64,000 bases of DNA, from the NCBI GenBank assembly GCA_035771175.1, contig CM069603.1, positions 14,732,286-14,796,285 on the forward strand, written 5' to 3'. Source of the stretch: Paratinospora sagittata. Its lineage: Eukaryota > Streptophyta > Magnoliopsida > Ranunculales > Menispermaceae. A program made the translations under genes and the position numbers. A model generated the notes under the pieces. It was not told the DNA's origin. It worked only from the letters and a program-made list of their open reading frames with translations, and ran no database searches. Shown piece by piece: positions 22,348-33,512 of this stretch. Within the stretch, counting starts at the first letter, position 1. Every line of letters starts with the position of its first letter.

Positions 22348-24060
22348 TCTAGTGTGGAAGTGGATAAGCTATTAGGCATCTTGAAAGAGTACAAGTCCGC
22401 TTTGGGGTGGTCCATAGCCGACATCAAGGGGATAAGTCCCTCCATATGTATGCACAAGATCTTGATGGAGGAATCTTACAAGCCATCAATTGAACTTCAA
22501 AGAAGGTTAAGTCCACCCATGAAGGAGGTTGTGAAAGCTGAAATATTAAAGTGGCTCAAGGCAGGTATCATATACGCCATTTCGGATAGTTCGTGGGTAA
22601 GTCTGGTTCAAGTGGTGCCCAAGAAAGGTGGTTTGACTGTGGTCATGAATGACAAGAATGAACCGATTTCGACTAGAACAGTGACGGGCTGGAGAGTTTG
22701 CATAAATTACCGGAAGCTCAACAAGGCCACAAGAAATGATCACTTTCCCCTTCCTTTTATTGATCAGATGATGGATTGGTTAGCGGGTTTCCATTACTAT
22801 TGTTTCTTAGACGGGTATTCGGGGTATAATCAGATAGCCATCGCCCCGGAGGATCAAGAGAAGACTACATTCACTTACCCGTATGGTACGTTTGCTTTTC
22901 GACGTATGCCATTTGGATTGTGTAATGCATCGGAAACTTTTCAACAATGCATAATGGCTATATTTTCATATTTGGTAGAGGACATCACGGAGGTCTTCAT
23001 GGATGATTTTTCAATTTTTGGATCCTCCTTTGATCATTGCTTACATAACCTTTCCCTTGTGTTGAAGAGGTGTGAAGGGACGAACCTTGTGCTTAATTGG
23101 GAAAAGTGTCATTTCATGGTGCATGAGGGGATTGTTCTTGGACATCGGATTTCGTCTAAGGGACTTGAGGTAAACAAGGCAAAAATTTGCACTATTGAGA
23201 AACTTCCACATCCGAAAAGTGTTAAGGACATAAGGAGTTTCTTGGGGCATGCAGGGTTTTATAGAAGATTTATAAAGGACTTTTCCAAGATAGCAAAGCC
23301 CCTTTGCAACCTACTTGAGAAAGAGACTCCATTTGTGTTTGATGAGCATTGTGAGGAAACTTTTGAGTTGATCAAGACAGCTTTGGTATCAACACCTATC
23401 ATGGTGATACCGGATTGGAGTGAACCGTTTGAGATCATGTGTGATGCGAGCGACTATGCAGTAGGAGCGGTTCTTAGACAAAGACTAGAGAAGATGTTTC
23501 GGGCCATCTACTATGGGGCTCAACAAAATTACACCACAACCGAGAAGGAATTGCTAACAGTGGTGTTTGCTTGTGATAAGTTTAGATCCTACATCATTGG
23601 GTCTAAAGTGATTGTATACACCGATCATGCCGCCATCCGCTACTTGTTTGAGAAAAAGGATGTAAAGCCTCGGTTGATTCAATGGGTCCTCCTACTTCAA
23701 GAGTTTGACATGGAAATTAAAGACAAGAAGGGGAGTGAGAACGTAGTTGCGAATTACTTATCTCGGCTACAACTAGATGAGAAAAATGATGGTGTGCCTA
23801 TATTGGAAACATTTCCAGATGAACAATTGTACGAGATATTTGTAAAACTTCCATGGTATGCCGACTATGTGAATTATTTGGCTAGTGGTGTATTACCTCC
23901 GGATTTATCATATGCTAGTAAGAAGAAGTTTCTACATGATGTGCGCTTCTATCTTTGGGATGAGCCCATGATATTTAAGAGATGCAATGATCAAATCATT
24001 AGAAGGTGTGTACCGGAGGAGGAACTGCAATCAATTCTCCATGATTGTCTTCCTCTCCAT
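22348..24060 (+). pseudogene. Athila reverse transcriptase and RNase H (element A)
   Basis: One open frame of about 570 codons from the TAG at 22345. Counting codons from 22354: [12 protein letters not shown] near 68-79, the [20 protein letters not shown] block near 115-134, [16 protein letters not shown] near 150, and the catalytic FMDD at 215-218. RNase H includes [19 protein letters not shown] and [10 protein letters not shown]. The product would copy element RNA into DNA in the particle. The frame is lost near 24050 by an indel at the start of the integrase zinc finger. This is the best preserved retroelement coding region in the window. Confidence 0.9.
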
Positions 24061-25133
24061 ATGGTGGTCATTTTGGGGCTACACGGACAGTGGCAAAGGT
24101 TCTTCAAAGTGGGTTCTATTGGCCAACATTATTTCGGAACAGTTATGCTTTTATGAAGACTTGTGACCGATGTCAACGTCTTGGTACTATTTTGACGAGA
24201 CATGATCAACCATTGACTAATATCCTGGAGGTGGAGCTATTTGACGTTTGGGGTATAGATTTCATCGGCCCATTTCCATCTTCATGTGGGAAGGCGTATA
24301 TTCTCTTGGTGGTTGACTACGTTTCAAAGTGAGTGGAAGCCATTTCCACGACTACGAATGATGCAAAGGTAGTGTTGAAGTTCCTTCAAAAGAACATTTT
24401 TACACATTTTGGCACTCCTCGGGCAATCATTAGTGATGAAGGGTCCCACTTTTGTAGCAAGCTCTTTAATGCATTACTTGCCAAGTATGGGGTGAAACAC
24501 AAAGTTGCCATGGCATACCATCCTCAAAGCAATGGCCAAGCCGCAATTAGTAACCGAGAAGTGAAGTAAATCCTAGAGAAAACCATCAATACTAAGAGAA
24601 AGGATTGGACTCTGAAGCTCGATGACGCTTTATGGGCTTACCGGATAGCATTTAAGACACCCATTGGGATGTCTCCGTATCGTTTGGTATTCGGGGAAAC
24701 GTGCCACTTACCGGTTGAGTTGGAACACCATGCTTTTTGGGTTGTGAAGAAGTTGAATTATTATTTGAAGGCATCCGGTGCCCAAAGACTTCTCCAATTG
24801 AATGAGATGGATGAATTCTGCCAAGATGCATATGAGAATGCCAAGGTATACAAGGATAGAACAAAGAAATGGCATGACAAGATGATTGTGCAGCGAAAGT
24901 TCAAGCCGAGACAAGATGTTCTTTTATACAATTCAAGGTTGACTCTGTTTTCAGGTAAATTGAAGTCTAGGTGGTCGGGTCCTTTTTTTATTGAGAAAGT
25001 GTTTCCATATGGAACAATAGAGTTACGTAGCAAAAATGACTCTCTCTTTAGAGTCAATGGGCATCGGGTGAAGCACTATTATGGAAACGAGCATGCGCAC
25101 GAGGATGATGTATCCTTGGAGGACCCTGATTGA
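24045..25133 (+). pseudogene. Athila integrase (element A)
   Basis: Continues pol in a shifted frame: [29 protein letters not shown] (zinc finger Cys pair), GIDFIGPFPSS (catalytic Asp), IISDEGSHF (second Asp), HPQSNGQAAISNREVK (Glu), then the C-terminal [38 protein letters not shown] and [10 protein letters not shown], ending at a TGA. Two in-frame stops: TGA at 24330-24332 where family members have Trp (SKW), and TAA at 24567-24569 where Gln is expected. Both fit single transitions. Confidence 0.9.
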
Positions 25134-26438
25134 GGAGATTGCAAAAAGTCATGGTGAAGATATAGTAGTTTTAGGTTAGGATGTCTTGTGATCTTACAAA
25201 TTCTAATTTGATTCAATTAGTTTTATTTTTCTGAATGGCCAATGATAAGAGAACATGCACATGAAAATGATTCTAGGAGAATGTAGAGAGTAAATTATAA
25301 GTCTGTGTGCTTGATTCAATTTTGATCTTGGTTTTGTTTGAAATTCTCTACATGTCTAGTGTAGTTGATTTAGTGAAACCATGACTTGTTTTAATTGAAT
25401 ATATCCAAGTAAAGTTATATATATTAGATCTCTAGAAATCCTAGAACAAGTTTGGTTATCGCTTGAAGCGGAATCCTAAAGAGCATGCCATGAGGGAGAT
25501 GATTTAGGCCATGTTTGGATAATTTTGAGCCATATAGCCAACCTTATTTTTTTATTGTATCCCTAGTCACCCATTTTGAGCTGATTTTCCTTTTCTTTGT
25601 TACCTATACATCAGGAAATTTGAGCTTATCATGTTAATTTCCCTATTTTTCAACCTATGTACCGTATTCACTTTGATCATGTTGGGGCATTACTATTTGG
25701 ATAAAAGAACAATGAGAAAGAAAAGTGAAGAAAAAGGGTGACAAAGAAGAGAAAAATGGGAAGTTTGCTTATGAGTTTCATTGAAAAAGAAAAGAAAATG
25801 GAAAAAAGAAAGAAAATGATGCTATGCCCATGAGTATGAAAAGAAGCAAACAAAAGAATGGGGAATGGAATGAAAAATCAAATATTTGAAGGAGGTATAG
25901 GTGCTGAAATCGAGTTGTTTTGGTTTTATATGTGATGTCGTGGATGTTGTAAATGATCAAAAGTGTTTAGGGTGCTTTGAGCCTAAATTTTTTTAAATTT
26001 TTCCTACCTTTGAACCCTGGCCATGCATTACAACCTAGGAAAGACCTATTGATTCTAAATGGCATGTAATCTACATTAGTGGTGAGTGATATGAAAGATT
26101 TGCTTATGGGATTCACTATATATATCTAAGCGAGATCACTTACACTTTATACTTTCATGCACTTGTCTATGAATTTCATGAATGGTTTTATGAAATTAAC
26201 TAAATGATGGTTTGTTTAAGAATCGAAGAAGAGGAGTTGAATTGAAAATCTAGACATCTCTAACACTCTTGAAACTTTTCAACGAGTTATTATCTTTTAA
26301 TGTGATCTTAGAGGCCATAATGATGATCTTGCATGATATTTCGAATCAAATTCCTAATTTGTTTGATGATTAACATGTTAGTTGAATTATAGTTTTGCTT
26401 TCCCTTGCTCGGGACGATCAAAGTCCTAAGTTTGGGGG
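25134..26438 (+). other. Athila A non-coding 3' region and polypurine tract
   Basis: No ORF of substance. Part of it (about 25150-25500) matches 61418-61757 of Athila B, e.g. gtctgtgtgcttg and ctaggagaatgta. It ends with the polypurine tract aagtttggggg (26428-26438), directly before the LTR start TGTTTGATAG. Confidence 0.8.
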
Positions 26439-27941
26439 TGTTTGATAGATGCATATTTAGACATGTTTTAGGAGTGTTTTATAGGAGTTCTAGGATGATT
26501 TACGTATTAGTTTAGTGTGTTTATGTTAGTTTTGATTGATTTGTTAGTATAGGAATAAATTGGTTTTTATACATTATTTGAGTTTATTAGTCTATGATTT
26601 GATCAATTTATGTTTTTAGTGTGTTAATTACTTGTTTTAATTTATTTTGTAGGTGTTTAGATGTGTTGGAAGTGAGAATGAATGATGGAGGCAACATGTG
26701 AGAAAGTTAGAGGATGATTCACGAAGAACCCAAATCAAGAAGTGAAGAAAAATTGGCTAAGTCTACAAGAAGGAAAGCAGAAAAGAGGCAAAAATTGGCT
26801 AAGTCCACGAATCAGGCGCAACAGTTGAGGTTCTGGGCGCCGCGGTGCTCCAACGACGCTACATGTACTGAAAAGATGAGTCTCTGGGTGCCGCGGCGTT
26901 GGAACAACATTAACGGAGCCCCACGGCGCTGGGAGATACCAGTCGGAGTGAGCTCGCGGTGCCGCGTGTTTTCCAATTGCAATTTTAGCAACTAGGTAAA
27001 TTAGAGACTTTCTAATTAGGATTTTGGACGACAAAAGGGGGCATATTATATATCAAACGAAAGGGTTTTTAGAAAGGAACACATTGGAAAATAGAGAGGA
27101 GAACGAAGGTTTGATGGCTGGAAGAAAAGTGGAGAAGAAGATTCGTATTGAAGATTACTGAAAATTTCTACACCAATTCTAGTTTGTTTTCCTTTGTTCT
27201 GATTCATGTTTGAACCATTAGTTATTGTTTTTATGTCTTTAGTTATGAACTAGAACCTCTTTCTAGAGGTAGATTGATCCAACTTGAGACTATGTCTTAG
27301 CTTTTATTATTTAATTATTATTAATGAATTCGTTTAGTTTATTTATACTTTTCTGTGCATAAAGCTTTCGATCTTCTGATCAAGGATCAAATGATCCTAG
27401 ATTCGAGGTAGATGCTCCAAAAGAGGGTACCTTGAGTTAGAATCTGGAGAGTATAACCTAGGCTATTGTGAGACTCAAAAGGAGATCGAGAACCTTTGAG
27501 GTTATTAGATGGAAATCATAGATCTTAATGAATTACCGTTGTGTTTGGTTTTCATTGAAAGAGTTAAATCAATACAACGATAATATGCTCTAGTTCTGCT
27601 TCAAAAGAGAGAATTAGAAACGTTAGGAATTCTGACTTATAAGCTAAAAAATTGATTTAACAACAATACACATATCTAGACATAGCTGAGAGTGAGGTGA
27701 CATTGAACCTCTAGTTTAATCTCCAATTGATTTACCATTTGATTTGCATTGCATTGTTAGTTATTAATTAATTAGTTTAATTTCTATCTTCATCATTCAA
27801 TTATTCGATTTTGGTTGTCTGAATAAAATTAGGGTTAAAATGCGATAGATAGTGTGGTAAATATCCCTGAGAACGATACCCGATTTCTCATCAGAATATA
27901 TTATAACTTGGCAACCGTTCACTTGCAGTCTGCGTGCAACA
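26439..27941 (+). mobile_element. Athila A 3' LTR
   Basis: 1503 bp from TGTTTGATAGATGC to gcgtgcaaca, with the Athila-type end containing gagaacgatacccgat and cttgcagtctgcgtg. GC-rich palindromic motifs of the form gcgccgcggcgct occur at 26835, 26886, 26918 and 26951, and a TATA-like attatatatc lies at 27045. It ends where the Tat-type LTR continues (atgagaaatttcgg). Confidence 0.82.
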
Positions 27942-28048
27942 ATGAGAAATTTCGGAGGAACATACAATCTTCAAATTATATCAGCCAGCATCGATCTATA
28001 GTCAGACGTGAGAGATTTTTTGCTGAAACATTTGGTGTCGTCTGTGGG
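27942..28048 (+). mobile_element. Tat-type 5' LTR end and primer-binding region
   Basis: gaaatttcggagga to tgctgaaaca (28030) matches the 3' LTR end at 36897-36983. Immediately after comes tttggtgtcgtctgtggg (28031-28048), the phrase typical of the primer-binding region of Tat-lineage Gypsy elements. The priming tRNA is not assigned. Confidence 0.75.
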
Positions 28049-28074
28049 TAACGAATTCGTTACCCAAACAAAAT

Positions 28075-29415
28075 GAGTGAAAACAACATCCAACCCCCCA
28101 AGGAGAGGTTGCAAACAAAGAACCGATTTGCCAACTCTGTTCACAGGAGACCCCGCCTTCACCCTAAAGTCACCTCAGGAAATCAAGCCATTCGACTTCG
28201 ACAGGAAAACATGGAGTGAAGGATGGGGACGAGGGTCGAGAACATCAACCAAATGGCAATGATCTTGGAGCGAATCGAGAAAGTCCATAATGCCATGCCT
28301 GCGAGAGACGAATCCATGGCGTTCAGAAACGAGCGCTTAGTTGAAAGTGTTGCAAAACCAACCTGGAATTCAGTAGGACAAGATGAACAAAGTCATCCAA
28401 GCCTGGAAGGGATGGAATAATAGTCCGCCTCCTATGTTCAAGAGTCAAGCAACGAGGAGTTTCTTCTCAATGACACAAAGGATAAGCTGTGATACAAGCA
28501 AAAGCGGATCTCATCCTTGGCCGACGTACAAAAAGGGCTACTAAATACAGGAGCCACGAACATTGCTAGTTAATTGGAAACCATGGTTTTGAGGACAAGA
28601 GATCAACCCCAAAAGAATCAAGCCAACCATCTGACAAAGTACAAGTTTTGGATAAAACTATATGGAGTAACCGATCACACCCTTTGTTCAGCTTTCCAAC
28701 ATACGCTGACAGATGCAACCTTGAGCTGGTTTCAAGGGCTTTAACCCAGGTCAATTCGTTCCCTCAACCAGCTTGGACGACCGTTTGTCAGCAATTCATG
28801 GGTCTTCATGAGACGAGAAAACCTTCTACTCACCTTCTATCAGGCCAAGCAGGGGAAAGACGAGTCCCTTAAGGACTACGTAACTCGCTTCGCACACAAA
28901 CAGCTCCGGGTGGAAGGATATTCGAACAACGTGGCACTGACCACTATAATGGCAGAATTTTAGGCAAGTAGGTTTTGGTGGTCTTTGGCCAAGAGCCCAG
29001 CTTAAAGTTACGAGGAGTTGCTCATCAGAGCAAAAATGTACATGTACTCGAAAGAAATGAAGATAGTGTGGGACGTCTAGACAAAAGACGAGGCCCCTTC
29101 AAAAAAGAGGAACGAGAAAGAGAAGAAGGGAAAAGGCTCGGAGAACACGGGCGCCCACAGAAAGAACTCTCGTCTAGATGGACCAGGTTGACATACACTC
29201 GCTCAATGCCTCGAGCGAGCAGGTCCTGATAGAGGCGAAGCTCTGAGATTGTACACGTTCTCCACACCCTATGGGAGCGAAGGCAGAACGGAGAACAAAT
29301 CCTAGGAGGTTGTCGAAAAGCTCCCCAAATGAAGTTGATTGCGTGATAAAGAACAAACCTTGAGAGGTCATTACGCCCCAATTTCAGAGAAGATCGTGGG
29401 CTGGACGACAAGTCT
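28075..29415 (+). pseudogene. Tat-type gag remnant
   Basis: Starts ATGAGTGAAAACAAC 27 bp after the primer-binding region. Later segments, in several frames, give the Tat gag signature: YGVTDHTLCSAFQHTLTDA, LSWFQGL, AKQGKDESLKDYVTRFAHK, SNNVALTTIM and SYEELLIRAKMYM. An acidic/basic KKRNEKEKKGKGSENTG-like tail follows. Several frameshifts and stops. It is the only coding remnant of this element. Confidence 0.75.
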
Positions 29416-32400
29416 TAAGAGGTCGTGGGACAAATCCAAACATGTACAACACAAAAAACAAAGCATTTCCTTGCGATTGGTTTTATCAAAATTCTTTGAA
29501 GTTATTTAGAAAGATAAGTATCTTATTTCAAAAGCAATAGAATTAAACTCTAAATTGAGACTTCGTGTGTTACGATGCATGAGAATCACTATGTGTGATA
29601 ATTTGCAGAACAATACCTGTTAAGTCCTTAAGAAACAACAACTCCAACAAGTTAGAGTGATTATTTACTACTGAGAAGCAAGAAAATAGCTCCGCTACCC
29701 CAGTTTCTGCTCCCCTCAGTCAGACGCAAGCTATGCACTTATCAAATAACAAAGGCCCCAAGCCCAACGTGAGTTGAACACGTATCAAAATAGCAAAGGC
29801 CACATGCCCAACTTGAGTTATACATGTATCAAATTGCAAAGGCCATAAGCTCAATGTGAATCAAACCGTTACAAATGTCTTTTTACAGGTTCAAGACAAA
29901 CCTATCATGTTACAAGCTAAGGATGAACTTTCTACTTCCTTTTGCAGGATAAGGAAGAACCTAAAATCTTTTTACGGGGCTAAAGATGAACCACTTGACC
30001 CTTTTCAAGAGAAATGGTGAAATTACCTTTGATTCTACCCTAGGAATCTTAAGTGAATCAAATTTACATGACTTGGTTGTTTCAATCTTGAAACAAAACA
30101 AAACTCTAATTACAAATATTTTAATGAAGCTGAAGATATAATAATTTCAATCAATACAATATGTGAAATTAAAGCTCATGGATTGAGAAAACTTACAACC
30201 ATATACCTTTCATGTATCTATATTGCCCATTTGAATGATGTTGAAAATTGTGCATGATTGATGCAAACGATGAAGTGCAAGCCAATAAAACAAAAGGTTC
30301 CCTTTGGATTTTGATTTGAAGATGATGACGATAAAGCTTGAAATCAAAAACCCTTTCGATCACTTGAAATCTCTTGAAATGTATTTCTTCAAGGATGCAG
30401 ATGGAAAACACCAAAGATTTCTTCAAAGTGATGGAACTCTAAAAAATACTACTTGAAATCTTGTTGAAATCACAAGAAAATTTCAAATGATTTCTTTTCA
30501 AAATGAACTTCAAAATGCTTGAAGAAGCTTGCATTTTTGGCAAAGATGTAGAGAACAATATGTTGTGCACAAGTTTCACATTTGCAAAGGCTACTCACAA
30601 TGAGCCAAGGGATGTATTTATAGAAGTTTAAAATCGAAAAAATAAGAACCATGGTTCTGTACGTAGAACCATACAGAACCCCGTGTCTGTTCAAAATACA
30701 CTAGAAAATAGTTCTTTGTCTTCGTCACAGAAACGCATTTCTTTTTTCGGAGAAGCGTGTTTCTGTGTAAAATTCCAGAATTGCCCAAAAAACAGGAAAT
30801 GCGTTTCTCTCATAGGAAACGCGTTTCTGTGTGCATTTTCGGATAGCAAAATTTTGAGAATTTTGAGAAAATACATTTCTTAAACAGGAACACGTTTTTG
30901 CCCGACTGACTGAAAATTTTCACTAAGTCCAAAACAGGAAACGCGTTTCTGCTTGACTGAGTGAAATTTTTCACTAAGTCCAAACAGGAAACGTGTTTTT
31001 GCAATACACAAAAACCTAAACATGTTTTTCTTGATAATTTTGCAATTAAAACATGTTTTCATGATAAACTAATGTTAAATACAATTGTATGAACTTTAAA
31101 ATATTGTAATTGAAATACTTTTGAGATCAACACGTAAATCAAAATCATTTTGATCAAACAATCAAATTTTGACTTTTATGAAAACGTTGACTTATCAAAA
31201 TAAGTATGATTTTCAAAATTGTTTTAAAATATATGCATGACTTTGGAAATAAATGAGCAATATAGAGATAAGAAAGATTACAACCTAATTCTACTTATAC
31301 TTGTAAGCTCTCATCATTTATCATCGAGTCAACTCGTCCAAGCTTTTGACTTTTTCTTTGTTTAATCTACTTGAATTTTGTATTGGCCTTTTGACTTATC
31401 CTTGGTGTTGAAACATGCTCAATTCAACCATTAATACCATGGTTATATTGTTTGTTAGCATCAAAACACTTAGGAGAATTCTAAGTGAAAAACCACTTAG
31501 GTAAACAAGATGAACACGTATCAAAACAACGAAAGCCACAGGCCCAACATGAACTTTACACGTATCAAATAGCAAAGGTCGTAGGCCCAACATGAGTTAT
31601 ACACGTATCAAACAGTAGAGGCCACATGCCAAATGTGAGCTATACACGTATCAAATAGCAAAAGCCACAAGCCAAACGTGAGTCGCACACACATCAAACA
31701 GTAGAGGCCACAAACCAAATGTGAGCTATACACACCAAATGGCAAAGGCCATGGGCCAGGTCCGAGCCATACACCCCAAATGGAAAAGGCTACGACCAAC
31801 AGTGAATTGTACACTCCAAATAGCAAAGGATACGACCAATTATGTGCACTGCAAACCTAAAGAAGCAAAGCCTACGATCGCTCATGCGCTGCGCGCCATA
31901 GAATAGCAAAAGATTATGACCACCCACGAATAAGAAGTCATGATTGATCTCCTTCTCAAGGCAGCAGATGCTTACAGATTGCAGGGTATGGCTGGTCATC
32001 AACAAAAAGCTACAACAATTGAAGAACGAAAGACTACGTTTAATCGTCTTCTAAATAATACAACCACATATAAACAAATAGCTATAATTGATCATCCTCA
32101 ATAGGCGATGACCAACTATTAAAATTACAACAGGTCACAAAGGTTATGCACCCTAAAACAATAAAAGGTTACAGCCCACAAGGCGTTTCATGCTTGGAAC
32201 ACTAGAAGTTTCGAAGCCTGCAACCAATGATTTGTCCAAAATGAATCAATGTCGATGTAACGTCAGGTAAAAGAACACCTTATGGAAAACATACACCTCC
32301 ATGTAGTGAGTAGGAAAACCAAACAAGAAGTTCTGAATCAAATAAGGTACATTGCACATTTTGTTCCTATGTTGTTAACAACCCCTCTCATATGTTGAGT

Positions 32401-33512
32401 CATCACAATACGCCAAAAGGGTTAGGAAAAACAATGATTGCCCCTGGGCAATCTGAAAAAATAAAGCCCCGTACAATGACTAGATTTGGGCTTGTAAAAT
32501 GAACCCATGTGTTCAGAGTGCAAGCAAGTCATATACGTTGTCGAAGCTTGTAGAAAAATAACCTCGAGGACTATTCCCCTCACTTACAACCCTAGAATGA
32601 AAATAAGATTTTAATCAAAACTAGACAACTTCAAAACATATTTTTCTTTAACATGTCTCGTTTCGACTATCAAGAGGTTGTAGAGTGCGCCACGCCTTAT
32701 TCCACAAGATAGCGTAGCATGAAAGTGTTGGCATCAAACACCTCTTTTTACATATCGTGTACCAAAGTCCAAAGCCTCAAAATCACATAAGGGTGTCGGA
32801 AACCGACAAACCAAGCTATTTTAATAGCGAAACTAAAATTGTCCTAATCACCACAAAGGTAAAAACCGTAAGCACCAAGCAACGTTTATAAGAGGAGAAA
32901 GAAGATAGTTGCAAATAGCCACGACCTTGACGCTACGCAAGCATAAAACAAACATCGAAATAGTTTTGGATGTTAAAACAGTAACATTCAAGATAAAAAG
33001 GATTAAGAGTTTGAGACAACTAGCACGACCAAAAGTTTTTCAAAACATGCTAGGTCAACAGGAAACATGGTTGTAAAACAATTAAGTCATAAGGAACAAG
33101 GACCCCACAAGCCTTTTGTAGGCTCATCTTCATCTTACGCATACGTGTTTGGAAGTTAACAACATAATAGTTTATCTTTCGCCTGGAACGAACGAGGCTA
33201 TATGATGTTGCTTCCAAAAACCTTAACTAAGGAAGGTTACATCCTTGGAACAAGTGACTTGAAAAATGTGAAAACAACTTTACTAAGGGAGTTCAATCAC
33301 GAAGTCAAGACCTCAACGAAAATAACTTTCGTGAGATGGCTAAGTACATGAAACTTGATGTTAAACGATTTAGGCAAGTCGTAAAGATTCTAGCATTATT
33401 GTGGAAAACATAAAACCGATGAAAACTTAAGACTTGGCAACAACTAAGTAGATCAATTCTCAAGTGATGAGCATCCCGAACCTTCACTTTGGCATACTCA
33501 TTAGGGGCTTAC
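29416..33512 (+). other. Tat-type non-coding internal region with 43-bp minisatellite
   Basis: No pol is visible. A minisatellite with core cgtatcaaatagcaaaggcc has copies at 29741, 29784 and 29828 and resumes after the inserted LTR fragment at 31520, 31564, 31607, 31650, 31693, 31735, 31776 and 31816; the period is 40-44 bp. Copies degrade towards the right. The region ends with a polypurine-like cattaggggcttac directly before 33513. Confidence 0.7.
29862..31507 (-). mobile_element. SIRE-like Copia LTR fragment
   Basis: Its right end (caccacttaggtaaaca, with ttgtttgttagcatcaaaacacttaggag) is the complement of the LTR start at 7397. The left ~0.3 kb containing the other terminus is missing. 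Hairpins at 29876-29898 (TGTCTT/AAGACA), 29935-29957 (CTTCCTT/AAGGAAG), 29966-29987 (ATCTTT/AAAGAT) and 29994-30009. Palindromes gaaacgcgtttc at about 30720-31010, and a TATA-like ctataaatac (minus) near 30615-30625. It sits inside the 43-bp minisatellite. Confidence 0.78.

Larger units (their letters stand above)
20767..27941 (+). mobile_element. Athila-type Gypsy element A, 5' truncated
   Basis: Order on the plus strand: C-terminal half of gag, protease, reverse transcriptase, RNase H, integrase, ~1.3-kb non-coding 3' region, polypurine tract and a complete 3' LTR. The 5' LTR and gag N-terminus are missing; the left junction abuts a truncated LTR. No envelope-like ORF was seen between integrase and the 3' LTR. 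The element ends at 27941, where the Tat-type LTR resumes. Confidence 0.85.

Noticed and set aside
20770..25133. Functional Athila gag-pol using frameshifting and stop readthrough
   Set aside because: Two indels around the protease, one at the integrase start and three stops at conserved Trp or Gln sites are decay; a programmed signal would not explain all.
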